A stretch of DNA of 64,000 nucleotides from Eucommia ulmoides (lineage: Eukaryota > Streptophyta > Magnoliopsida > Garryales > Eucommiaceae): NCBI GenBank assembly GCA_016647705.1, contig CM028333.1:17047743-17111742 (forward strand), in the 5' to 3' direction. A model generated the notes under the pieces. It made no database searches and was not told where the DNA came from. It saw nothing but the letters and a program-made list of their open reading frames with translations. Each line of letters starts with the position of its first letter. Position 1 is the first letter of the stretch. This document shows positions 10,756-22,731 of this stretch, one piece after another. The position numbers were made by a program, and so were the translations under genes.

Positions 10756-12093
10756 TGATGGCCGCAATTTATGCGCTGCCACTTTTACCGCAAGCGTACG
10801 GATCAAGTTTTAATATAGTGGACTTTCGGTCGGGTATCGTATCCACAAGGATTGGTTGAGATTACAATCAAGTACCACGATTTTCATAAGCTAATTTTAT
10901 CTAGGAGACAAAAATGGAATATAATTATACTAATACTAAACTAAAATACTAATTAAGTTAACTCTACTATAAAAACTATATTGAGATTGTTTAGAGGAGT
11001 AGATTGCCTAGGGATTAAATTTATTTACTTAAATGAATTTGATTTCGTTTTAGTTAACATTAATGGCGTTCGGTATATCCAACAATCTCGGTTCGTAAAC
11101 TCCTTCGCCATCTTTCCCGAGTGTAAGACGGGGGAATACGTGACTTCGTGTCAACGCTGAAGTCCCCCTCAACATCTTAATGACTCTAGGTCACATGAGT
11201 CTCGCTCCAATGTCATTGATTGCACACTTTCTAACGCCCTCCTGGGTCGTTAGATTGTCATGTTGTGTTTACCCTAGTCCAAATCCAGGGTTACCTCTCC
11301 CGAGTGCCAAACCCCATATTCTCAATATATCTGAACTAGCGTATAATCATAGAAAACACGGCAACACAATCAAAACTTTAAGGAACAACCATAAACGAAA
11401 CACAAATTCAACCAAAACTATATTTTCATAAATAATACGTTAATCCATATTACAATCCATGTTTAGCTTATGGCCCTAACCGTTTATACAATGCAAAACG
11501 AGCTAAACATGCTCAACAACTATCAAAATGAAGAAAACAAAGAGAAGAAACAAGCGACTTAGCTTATATCCAAAGAATTGGCGCTAGAACCGTCGAACGA
11601 TCTCTTCCCTCTTCATCTTCCATCTCGGGTTGAAAGCGCTCCCTCAAAAAACCCTTATCCTAACCCTAAAATATAGCCTACGGCCTTAGGGGCCGAAGAA
11701 CTCCGAAGAGAGGAGGAGAGAAGGGTATTTATAGGCTAAAAAATATCAAACAAAATATCTAAATTGTGTAGCGGCCATCGCCGCGGCAGTGAGTAGGTCA
11801 GTTCACTATTCACCGAGGCGATGGAGAAGGCGATGGATTAGGAAAAGTTTCTGCTGGTTCACCACCTAGGCGGTAAGGTTTCAACAAAAATGGATTTTTC
11901 GCAGCATCATCACCGCCACAGCGGTGGGCTTGTTTGTAGAATCTTGCCGCCTTACTCATTTTTCATCCATTCTCCGACTGTTCTCGATACGATTTAATTG
12001 TTTATGCTCCGATTTCATACCTTTTCACACCACGCATCTGTTTTAATACAAAAAGAATAAAAACATATTAAAACATATAAAAATAACTATAAA
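10756..12093 (-). repeat. 5' LTR of family A element, left part
   Basis: The proximal 1338 bp of the 5' LTR, interrupted after the duplicated ATAAA (12089-12093) by the family B element and resuming at 24868-24924. It has one conserved block (11098-11310) and a GC-rich palindromic segment at 11770-11935, with CCGCGGCAGTG and CCTAGGCGG among its motifs. Confidence 0.85.
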
Positions 12094-13306
12094 TGTAATG
12101 ACCCGATTTCCCAGAGTCGTCACTATAGTTTCTCCTATAGAGAATTCCTAAATCTAAAATCCAACTCACTCAACTTCCCAATCTATCCAATTGATGGATT
12201 GTATAATAAAGTCAATAATTTTAATTGTCCATTTAACGACGGAAATCATTAAATATAATATTCACCATTTAAGTACCACCAAAGGACCAATCAACTATTT
12301 TAAAAATTAATTCGCGGATTATATAGATAGTGGCGACCACACTATTAATTTAGTAACGTATAAATTGAAATCTGGATATTTAATATTAAATCAAGCCAAT
12401 TATATTCCTACAATTTTTGGATACATTAAATTCGAGAGAAGTATTTTACAACACCTACGATAATTATAACTATTATTTTCTCCGATTACCACAATAAATA
12501 ATAATTACAATTATTACAACTCGAATTTCAAATAAATTTTTCTCTCTCTCATTTTCTCCCAGCCGATCCTGCAATCCAAACACTGTGGGGTTGTGAGCTA
12601 ACGCTCAGTAGAACTTCAACCCCTCTAATACGTGCATTTAATTAATCACCTAAGCCACATAATCATACGCATCACATAAATCAACACATAAACCACATAG
12701 GCATGCTCGTCACATAAATCCCGCATCGTCCAACATATTTCACATAATTTCGACAGATAAAATATCGCAACAATATACTAAATAATTTCACAATCACCTA
12801 CGAGACAGTTAAATACAATTAAATGCATATATTAAGAGTGGCAGGAATTCTACCTTTTTCAGATTTTCCACTGGTCCGCAAGATGCGTTTTAGGTTATAT
12901 TGGGGTGTTTCACGTAATTTCCTCCTATTTCTTTTCCCTTTTTCTTCTTCTTTTTCCCGTTTTTTCTTCCTGTTTCAGTTTTGTGTTATTGCATTACTGG
13001 CACCGCTGCGGCGACAACTCACCACCACGGCGAACCGTCTCTCCTCTGCACACTGATCCTCCTCTACCTAGGCTAACTCCTCACCGCCTAGGCGAACTTG
13101 CCATCGTCTGCTTCCTGCTCTGTTTTTTCTCGAAATCCAGCCGTCTCTCTTTTTCTCTCTCCTCCAACAATCACCCTCTGAACACACAAAGAACTCACAC
13201 GCACACACACACACACACACAGAACACACCCGTGTATGAACACGCAACACACACATATATGACGAATTCACGGCACCACCGCCACCGACGACAGAGCAGT
13301 GACAAG

Positions 13307-14777
13307 TAATAGGTGTGAAAAACCTATCTATTTCTAAACCGGATTTGTTAGTTTTCAAGAATTTTAGTTATATTTAATTGTGTTTTAGTGTGTTTTACTG
13401 CAAAACAGGTTAAAGGACATCAAAGGGCGAGAAACAAGTGAAAACGGTGAAGAAACGATGAACAAAATGTGCAAACAGGGTTTCGGTGAATGAAGATCAC
13501 TGCCTAGGCAGAAAAGAGGCAGAATGTTGGGGTGCTGAAGGGCTGAACCACCGCCTAGGCGAGAAAATAACAGAATGATATGCCAGCAGCCACCGCCTAA
13601 GCGGAAAAACCACCGCTTAGGCGAAGTTACCGACAGAACTTAACCGACTTAAGTCCACCGCCTAAGCGGTGAACCACCGCTTAGGTGGTGACACTCTGCA
13701 CAGAAATATCTATTTTAAGATATTTTGAAGATATTTCCAAACCTTACCGATTTTACCCTTTTCTCCACCAAACCTAAAAAAGGCTAGAGACGTGAGAGGA
13801 GGCTCCGGTTGTTCTTGAGGGCTCTCCTTCCATCTTAGTTAGGTTTAGGTAATTTAGGAAGTAGATTAGATTAGTTTAGGAGGTGTTCTTGACCAATCCT
13901 TGAAGAGTTAGAAGAGGAAGTTCATCAACGAAAAAGATGAAGCTCGGGAGGATTGTTCTTTGTCGAAAGTGGACTACTGCACTTTGAGATTTGGATTTTC
14001 TTCCCTTGTTTCCATCTTTGTATTTAATGTTTATTGTTGATGATGATGATCTCCTCTTGATTTAATGTTGTACTGGCTAAGAACATGTTAGTGTAATTTA
14101 GAGATTAGTTAGGGAAAGGTGTAGTTGTGTAAATACTCGTTTGGTTTAATATACGTTTCTTTAACGGTTGTTGCTTTTAAGTCCGATTGTGTTTATCATT
14201 TGATGACGATATTAATATGCTTGTAACGGTATTAGGGTTGGATTTGAGAATCTAGGGTTTGACACTCGGGAGAGGTAACCCTGGATTCGAACTAGGGTAA
14301 ACACATCGTTACGACCTAACGACCCGGGAGGGCGTTAGTTAGTGTGCAATTGATGACGTTGGGTCAAGACTCACGCGGCTTAGAGTCGTTAAGACATTGA
14401 GGGGGACCTCTTCGTCGACGTGAAGTCGCGTATTCCCCCGTCTCACACTCGGAAGAGGTGGCGGAGGAGTTTACGAACCGAGATTGTCGGATACCTAAAC
14501 TCCGTTATTGTTAACCGAACGAAATCAAACGTGTATTAAGTGAACGAAATCAATCCCTAATTAATCAACCTAGTTAGAATTAACCCACTAATTGTAGTTT
14601 AGCTTAGTTTAATTTCAATTCACGTCTTCTGTCGTCAAGATAATACGAGACTACGTCAATTGCAGTATTCAATTCAATTATTCACACTTTTCTCTGTGGG
14701 AATGATATCTGATCTTGAAAGATCCACTATATTAAAACTTTAGACCTCGTATACTTGCTAGCGTAAGTAGGCATGCA
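13307..14777 (+). mobile_element. Solo LTR, family A (TSD ACAAG) in family B 3' LTR
   Basis: A 1471-bp family A LTR in plus orientation, starting TAATAGGTGTG (TG decayed to TA) and ending GCATGCA, flanked by a perfect ACAAG duplication (13302-13306 and 14778-14782). The empty site is visible in the partner LTR near 20088-20093 (GACAAGCTCTC), which confirms the boundaries. GC-rich palindromes such as CTGCCTAGGCAG, CCGCCTAGGCG and CCGCCTAAGCGG lie at 13498-13690. Confidence 0.9.
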
Positions 14778-15416
14778 ACAAGCTCTCTCTCTTTCTTACT
14801 TTCACTCACCGCCGGCCAAGCTAACTGACGGCGACCCCCACTACTCTCTCTCTCTTTCTCTAATCTATTTTCTTTCAGCCAGCCAACAAAGACACACACA
14901 CACAAAGCAAGCACACACACACACCCATGCACTGCTCTCTCTCTCTCTCTCTAACTTACCGCCGGCAAACTCTAGCGACACCTACACAACCAAACCACCC
15001 ACATAAAACACACAACCATACACTCCCCTTTAACGGACCATCATCGGAGCAGCCACCACTGCCGGAGAACAGACAACACACATATACCCATGTTTTTCTC
15101 TCTCTAACTTTCACTTACTGTCAGCCCAAATAACCGACAGTGACACACACCCACTGATCACACACATACACGCAGCATACACCACACACAGTAGCTGCAC
15201 ACACACAGCAGTGGCTAAACACACACACTCACCGGAGTGACGACCACACCGTCGAATGAACAGAATGCATACTCCGATCACATATGCACAACGAAACACA
15301 TACAGACACCCACTCTGACGATGTTGAACGACTGCCACCTACCTATCGAACAGACCCTCTTCTCCTTCTTCTCTATCTGTTTTCTCTTTTTTTTTCTTCT
15401 GTTATGTTTGTCTCTC

Positions 15417-15436
15417 TATGTATGTATGTATGTATG

Positions 15437-15501
<65 letters not shown>

Positions 15502-15511
15502 GTGTGTGTGC
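15417..15511. repeat. Compound (TATG)n(TA)n(TG)n microsatellite
   Basis: About five TATG units, then roughly 28 TA units, then about 12 TG units, in the family B LTR. The partner LTR lacks this exact stretch but has a similar compound repeat at 22340-22415. Confidence 0.95.
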
Positions 15512-15930
15512 TGGAAAAGGGCCCAAGCCCCTTACTGACTTACTGTTTCTCCCTCTCTGCTCTCGATGCTTCTAGATTCTTCTCCTTTCTCTCTGAAGTG
15601 TGTGGATATGTATGAATGTGTGTATGTATATATATGTGTGTGAGAGAGATCAAATGGTCGGTCAAGTGGCCATTTCTCCTCCGTTTGTTTTCTCACTGCC
15701 TCTCTCTCTATATATATATATAATATATATAATTTGCACAAACCTTCCCTTTATTTTAGTTAGAATATTAATTAAACCCATTCTCAATTTTAATGTTTAT
15801 GAAAATTACAATTTAACCCCTAAAATTTTAATTCACACAACTAATCTCGCCATTCACCCCGTGATTTTCGAATGTGCTCAAATGTGACTCAAATTGTATG
15901 CAAAATAAAAAATCAGGGTCTTACAACTCT

Positions 15931-15947
15931 CCCCCCCCCCCCCCCCC
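15931..15947 (-). promoter_or_regulatory. Poly-G polypurine tract of family B element
   Basis: Seventeen consecutive C on the plus strand, that is G17 on the element's coding strand, five bases from the 3' LTR boundary. This is the expected place for the plus-strand primer of reverse transcription; the homopolymer is unusually pure. Confidence 0.75.
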
Positions 15948-17227
15948 TAAAGAAATTTTATCCCGAAATTTTTATTCAAAGCAATAGAAATTAAAATTTC
16001 AGTCAAACCAATAATATTTCAGATTCGCACCGCATGGTCATATTAGTCACACTTAATTAGTAAACGTCATTTCACTTTCACACATCGTAACATTTTCATT
16101 CGCAGTAGCTCACATTATATCCAACAACCGACAAATAGGATACACATAGCACAACCAATCACTATTGAAAAAAAAAATCTCATGTTTCTCAATGTTTGCG
16201 CTGCGCTACTCTGATAAAATTATAATAAATAACAACATAGTTTGAACACATCACGATAATCTCAGTGGATAGGGTCTATCTCAATTTTACAATAATTTTT
16301 CCCTAACCAACATGTATCTATTTCATCCAGTCAACCAATTCGCAACTATATTTTCATTTAGCATTTCAACCAACAAGTTCACAACCAATATCATAAGCAA
16401 CCATATTCATATCAAAACATTTCAACGATCTCGTATACATTCATTAAAAATCACCACAATCTAACTTTGAATAATAAATTTTTATCAATACGTCAAATTC
16501 ACATAAATCACATGAATATTACCAACCCACATCAATACATATCAAAATACGTCAAACGGGTCATCTATAAGAATTTCCTTCATGCCTCCATATTTAATCA
16601 AGTTCTTGATAAGGCCAAACGCCTCAACTACGTCTCAATCCACATATAAATATGTATCAAATTACATATGTCCCAACTACGAAGATCCGATACGTCACAA
16701 AAGTCAATAATCTCTGTAAAATGTATATAAAAATATTATATCCATAAATTTCTAAAATACTTATCAACTCAAGCATAATTCAGATTATCCTTTCCCCATA
16801 AAATCCCAATGACCCGACATTCCGATTCTGCCTAATGTTAGTAGTAGACCAATACATACAACTGAGTTATTATTTATCAGTGTACTGTCTGCGTAGTATA
16901 AAAATATTTTATGAATCAAGTTTTATCAAAATCCACTTGTCAAATATTTCCATCCAAATCCACTTTCCAATATAAAATGTAGCCATACTAGGCTAGATTC
17001 AAATCTCAATAAAATATTTTCCACATAATACCAGTTTTCAAATCAACAAATCAACTCACGTTTATATCACCTCTCAAATAATAATAAAAAAAAAAAAAAA
17101 CATATACCGCAAGGAAACTCAGGTTTCCTGTTACCACAGAATTTACTCATATATTTATAACATTTCATCCAAACAGTGAAAATCAACCAAAATAATAAAT
17201 ATATTTATACGCTAACCATTTTAAAGT

Positions 17228-17228
17228 A

Positions 17229-17298
<70 letters not shown>
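17228..17298. repeat. (AC)n-(GT)n dyad microsatellite
   Basis: Two AC runs separated by ATAT are followed directly by ATATGTGTGTGTG, so the segment is an approximate perfect palindrome of dinucleotide repeats able to fold into a long hairpin or cruciform. Confidence 0.9.
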
Positions 17299-17299
<1 letters not shown>

Positions 17300-17501
17300 C
17301 ATCCCAATCACTATATACAATAAAATATCATATACGACAAACACCATATACGACAAAATACCACATTACCCTCCGACTAGCCATAGTGATCGTTTTAACC
17401 TCACGATCGGGAGTTGCAACGGTACCGTACCACCCGTAGGATATGCCTTCCTAGCGGGACAAATAACCACCTACCCGGACACCTATTGAACAGGTCATAA
17501 G

Positions 17502-17950
17502 AACGCTTTGTCGTAGTAGATAATCAACGCTCTGCCGAAGCAGATAAATCAGCGCTCTGCCAAAGCAGAAAATCAATGTTCTGTCGAAGTAGATAAATAC
17601 TATAGTATCATCCAATGAACAACATCATCAAGTCAATAACATCATCGTCAAACTACAAATTAATAGATAATCAACGCTCTGCCTGAGCAGATAATCAACG
17701 CTCTGCCGAAACAGATAAACAACGCTCTACCGAAGAAGATAAAATCAATAGCATCGTCAAATCAATAACATTATCATCAAACTACAAATCAATAGATAAT
17801 CAACGCTCTGCCTAAGCAGATAATCAACGCTCTGCCGAAGCAGATAAACAACGCTCTACCGAAGCAGATAAACAACACTCTGTCGAAGCTGATAAAATCA
17901 ATAGCATCATCAAATCAATAACAATATTGTCAAACTACATATCAATAGAT
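17502..17950. repeat. Hairpin minisatellite (CTCTGCCGAAGCAGA)
   Basis: About fourteen units of 24-28 bp, mostly with the core GCTCTGCCGAAGCAGAT. Each core is a mini stem-loop: TCTGC, loop CGAA, GCAGA. Groups of three to four units alternate with a spacer reading like AAATCAATAGCATCRTCAAA, giving a higher-order period of roughly 130-140 bp (17605-17950). Confidence 0.88.
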
Positions 17951-18866
17951 AATCAACGCACATCAACCTCTATCTCCAAAATTGATTTAATCCAAATATC
18001 ATTTTTTCACTCTCTTTTAAAACCAACTAGATTTAACAAATCATTTATTCTCACTTTCTTTAGAAAACAACAAAATCCACATTTCCAAAACACCCAAATC
18101 CGCTTGATCCATATAAGTTATAAATTTGTCCAGTTTTTAAGTAAACACATTTTTCTATCATATATTTGAAAATAAGTTTACAAGAAGATAGTATACACCT
18201 TTAAATTAATAACTTCAATTTAGCGACAATTTTTTTTTTAATAATCCACAACTAACACAATACTCACCTAGGCTTATTTAACACATCAACCACTAGCTCA
18301 GATGCTAATATGTTCAAACTTATTAATCAACCATCATTTCAAATATTAATATGTTCAAATTATTATTCTGCCATCATCTAAGATGTTAATATGTTCAACT
18401 ATAACAATAGGGACCAAAATGGAATAATGGTAATAACACATTGGTACAAATGTCCAACTCCCCTAAAAACATAACGGAGACGCCAATGCCCGTATATATA
18501 TAATTGACCCCATAATATTCTTCGCCTTTATTTCTACATATATATATACATATGCACATACTTCGCCACCTAATAATACATAGTTATCACGTAACTTTAA
18601 ATGGAAACAAGTACGACACATAAATCACATATCAATAATCCATGAAGAACACATAGGTCACGTATTATATTTACTTCGTACATACATACATAAAACACAT
18701 TCCACTTTTATTTCGTAATTTCCACTAACATTAACAGATTATTATGAATTATGGATGTCCTAACCCCAGTTCAAAATGCTTTCCAATCTAAACCCTGAGT
18801 CTGCAGAATCTATAACCTAAACTCCGATAGGTACCATAACCCTGTCTCAGGGCAATCGCAAAACCT

Positions 18867-18879
18867 CGCTTTGATACCA
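18867..18879 (-). promoter_or_regulatory. Primer-binding site of family B element
   Basis: Minus strand TGGTATCAAAGCG, two bases from the 5' LTR end, one or two mismatches from the usual initiator-methionine tRNA complement found in plant LTR retrotransposons. Confidence 0.75.
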
Positions 18880-20594
18880 CCTGTAATGACCCGGTTTCCC
18901 AGGGCCGTCACTATAGTTTCTCCTATAGAGAATTCCTAAATCTAAAATCCAACTCACTCAACTTCCCAATCTATCCAATTTGATGGATTGTAAAATAAAG
19001 GCAATAATTTTAATTGCCCATTTAACGACGAAAATCATTAAATATAATATTCACTATTTAAGTACCACCAAATGACCAATCATCTATTTCAAATATTAAT
19101 TCGCGGATTATATAGATAGTGGTGACCACACTATTAATTTAGTAACATATACATTGAAATCCAGATATTTAATATTAAATCAAGCCAATTATATTCTCAC
19201 GATTTTTGGATACATTAAATTTGAGAGAAATGTTTTACAACAACTATGATAATTATAACTACTATTTTTTCTGATTACCACAATAAATAATAATTACAAT
19301 TATTACAACTCGAATTTCAAATAAATTCTTCTCTCTCTCGTTTTCTCATAGCCGACCCTACAATCCAAACACTATGGGGTTATGAGCTAACGCTCAGTAG
19401 AACTCCAACCCCTCTAATACGTACATTTAATTAATCACCTAACCCACATAATCATGCGCGTCACATAAATCAACACATAAACCACATAAGAATACTCGTC
19501 ACATAAATCCCGCATCATCCAATATTTTTCACATACTTTCGACAGATAAAATATCGCAACAATATACTAAATAATTTTATAATCACCCACGAGACAGGTA
19601 AATACAATTAAATGCATATATTAAGAGTGACAGGAATTCTACCTTTCCCGGATTTTCCACCGGTCCGCGAGATGAGTTTTAGGTTACATTGGGGTGTTTT
19701 ACACAATTTTCTCCTTTTTTTTTTTTCCCTTTTTCTTCTTCTTTTTCCCATTTCTTCTTCCTGCTTTGGTTTTGTGTTTCTCCGTCACTGGCACTACTGC
19801 GGCGACAGCTTACTGCCGCAGTAAACCGTTTCTCTTCTGCATACTAATCCTCCTCTGCTAAAGCGAACTCCTCACCGCCTAGGCGAACTCGCCATTGTCT
19901 GTTTCCTGCTCTGTTTTTTCCCAAAACCCAACTGTCTCTCTCTCTCCTCTGACGATCACCATCTAAACACACAGGGAACTCTCACACACACACATACACA
20001 CCCCCACAGAACACACTCATGCACGAACACGCAGCACACACACATACGATGAATTCACGATACCACCACCACCAACGATAGAGCAACGACAAGCTCTCTC
20101 TCTCTTACTTTCACTCACCGCCGGCCAAACTAACCGACAACGATCCCCACTACTCTCTCTCACTTTCTCTATTTTGTTTCCTTTTAGCCAGCCAACGAAG
20201 ACACACACATACACAGCAAGCGCACACACACCCATGCACTACTCTTTCTCTCTCTCTAACTTACCCGTCGGAGTTCGCCGGCGACACCCACACAACCAAA
20301 CCACCCACATAGAAAATACAACCATACATTCCCCTTTAACGGACTACCACAAGAGCAGCCACCACTGTCGAAAAATAGACAATACACACATACCCACTTC
20401 TTTCTCTCTCTAACTTTCACTTACCGTCGGCCCAAATAACCGACGGCAACACACACCCACTGATCACACATATACACGCAGCATACACCCTACATAGTAG
20501 GCACATACACACACACACAGCAGTGGCTAAATACACACACTCACCGGAGTGACGACCACACTGTCGAACGGACGGAATGCATACTCCGATCACA

Positions 20595-22228
20595 TACGTA
20601 CTACTTACACTCGCAAGTATACGAGGTGTAAGTTTTAGTATAGTGTGATAGTTAAGATCGGGTTTCGTATCCACAGAGATTGGTGTTGTTACTATCGAAT
20701 ACCGCATTTGTCGTGACCTAACTTTATCTAGGCAAAAAATAAAGGTATTTAATTAATTAAACTAATACTAATATAACCTAAATTAACTACACTAATATGC
20801 TAATAGGTTTTAGGGTGAAGAATTGCCTAGGGATTAACGTGTTTACAAATACGTGTTCGATCTCGATTTACTCACGTTTACGATGTTCGGCCTATTTGAC
20901 AACTTCGGTACGTAAACTCCACCGCCATCTCTCCCGAGTGTAAGATGGGAGAATACATAACTTCGAGTCAATGAAGAAGTCCCCCTCGATGTCTTAACGA
21001 CCCTAGGTCACGTGAGTCTTACCCAGAGTCATTGATTGCGCACAATCCAACTCCCGACCGGGTTATTAGATCGTGTATTGTATTTACCCTATCGACAATC
21101 TCCGTTCTAAAACTCCATCGCCACCTCTCCCAAGTGTAAGATGAGGGATATAACGCGACTTCGTGTTAACGAAAAAGTCTCCCTCAATGTCTTAACGACC
21201 CTAGGTCGCGTGAGTCTTGGCCCAACGTCATTGATTGTCCATGATTCAAACCCTGATTGGGTTATAAAATCATGGCGTTTGTTTACCTTAATCTGAATTC
21301 GGGGTTTGTCAAAATCTCGTATTTTCTATTTATCTAACTAAGCATGATAAACAAACAATATGATAAATACAATCAAACTACGAAGAACAATTACAAATGA
21401 GATACCAAAATCATCCAAACAACATATTTTTAAATTTAGTGTTAATCCCTACTACAATCCATATTTAACTCGTGGTCATAACCGAATAAACAAATAAATA
21501 ACGAGCTAAACATGCTCACATTATCCTAAGATAAAGAAATAAGGAAAAACAATCGAAGAACTTAATCTCGTCCAAAGATAAACCGCTAAGAACGCTCAAC
21601 GATCAATTCGCCGTCTTCTCCAATTCGGGATGTAAGCTCCACCTCTAAAACTCCTAAACCCTAACCTAAATATGGCCTAAGGTGTCCAAATAGCCGTGGG
21701 GGAGGGGGCACAAGAGAAGGGGAGAGGAGTAGGTATTTATAGACAAAATATCTCAAAATATCTAATAAAAATATCTAGGTTGTGCAGAGGCCACCACCGC
21801 AGCCGTGGGATTCAGCGCCGCGGCCGTAGAGTAGGTCGGTTAGTTGATCGCCGCAGTGGTGAAGAAGGTGGTGGACTTGAAAAACATTCTGCTATTCCAC
21901 CGCCGCGGCAGTGGAATTTGCGCAGTAGCCGTGGAAGTTCAGCAAGATATTAGTCTTCTCATCATTTTCACCGCCACAGCGGTGGTCTGGACACCGGGGC
22001 CGTGGGCTTGTTTCACAATATTGCCTCCGTGCTCATTTTTCCACCATTGTCCGACCGTTCTCGATACGAATTAATTGTTTATGCTCTGATTTCATACCTT
22101 TTCACCCCTACGCACCTGTTTTAATATAAAAAGAATAAAAATATATTAAAACATATAAAAATAACAATAAACATACTTGAAAACTAACAAATTCGGGTTG
22201 GAAATATATACGTAATTTACACCTATCA
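20595..22228 (-). mobile_element. Family A LTR without TSD in family B 5' LTR
   Basis: Plus-strand start near TACGTACTACTTACACTCGC and end ACACCTATCA, about 1.63 kb. The conserved block is duplicated (about 20925-21070 and 21120-21290). GC-rich palindromes at 21790-22010 are of the CCGCGGC / GCCGCGGCCG type. The flanks (TCACA and GTGCT) do not match, and host LTR sequence is missing here, so the left boundary is approximate and a deletion or recombination is inferred. Confidence 0.72.
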
Positions 22229-22339
22229 GTGCTAAAAAAGGGCCTAAGCCCCTCATCGACTTACTGTTTCCCCTTCTCCGCTCTCGATGCTTCTCGATTC
22301 TTCTCCCTTCTCTCTAAAGTATGTGGATATGTATGAATG

Positions 22340-22347
22340 TATGTATG

Positions 22348-22417
<70 letters not shown>

Positions 22418-22466
22418 ATTAAATGGCCGGCCAAGTGGCTGTTTCTCCTCCGTTTGTTTTCTCATC

Positions 22467-22546
<80 letters not shown>
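22340..22546. repeat. TA/TG/GA/TC/TA microsatellites in family B LTR
   Basis: Runs of (TA)n(TG)n(GA)n at 22346-22416 and (TC)n(TA)n at 22472-22545, inside the family B 5' LTR. Reading frames across them are low-complexity and not genes. Confidence 0.93.
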
Positions 22547-22547
<1 letters not shown>

Positions 22548-22731
22548 GCACAAACCTCCCTTTTATTTTAGTTAGGTTATTAATTAAACTCATTCTCAAT
22601 TTTAATGTTTATGAAAATTACAATTTAACCCCTAAAATTTTAATTCACACACTTAATCTCGCCATTCATCCCGTGATTTTCGAATGTGCTCAAATGCGAC
22701 TCAAATTGTACGCAAAATAAAAAATCAGGGT

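Larger units (their letters stand above)
12094..15925 (-). repeat. 3' LTR of family B element with nested solo LTR
   Basis: After removing the family A solo LTR at 13307-14777 the LTR is about 2.36 kb. Features include a CCGCCTAGGCGAACTTG motif near 13085, CT-rich and CA-rich simple repeats, and a large compound TATG/TA/TG microsatellite at 15417-15511. Open frames here (for example long runs of Tyr-Ile or Leu-Ser) are artefacts of simple repeats. Confidence 0.85.
15926..18881 (-). other. Interior of family B element (non-coding)
   Basis: A 2956-bp interior between a poly-C (poly-purine on the minus strand) tract at 15931-15947 and the primer-binding site at 18867-18879. It is AT-rich, and no gag, protease, RT, RNase H or integrase motif is readable on either strand. 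Noteworthy content is a dyad microsatellite at 17228-17298 and a hairpin minisatellite at 17502-17950. Confidence 0.8.

Noticed and set aside
12905-13309. 134-codon Ser/Phe-rich frame
   Set aside because: CT- and CA-rich LTR sequence; the partner LTR at 19680-20090 does not keep the frame open.
15237-15615. Open frames rich in Tyr-Ile and Cys-Val
   Set aside because: They are translations of TATG, TA and TG simple repeats in a family B LTR, open in all three frames, with no conserved domain.
17502-17950. CRISPR-like array of short dyad repeats with spacers
   Set aside because: Plant nuclear context, spacers are themselves repeated, no cas genes; it is a minisatellite within an LTR element.
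22253-22720. Open frames rich in Leu-Ser and Ile-Tyr
   Set aside because: Translations of TC, TA and TG microsatellites in the partner family B LTR.
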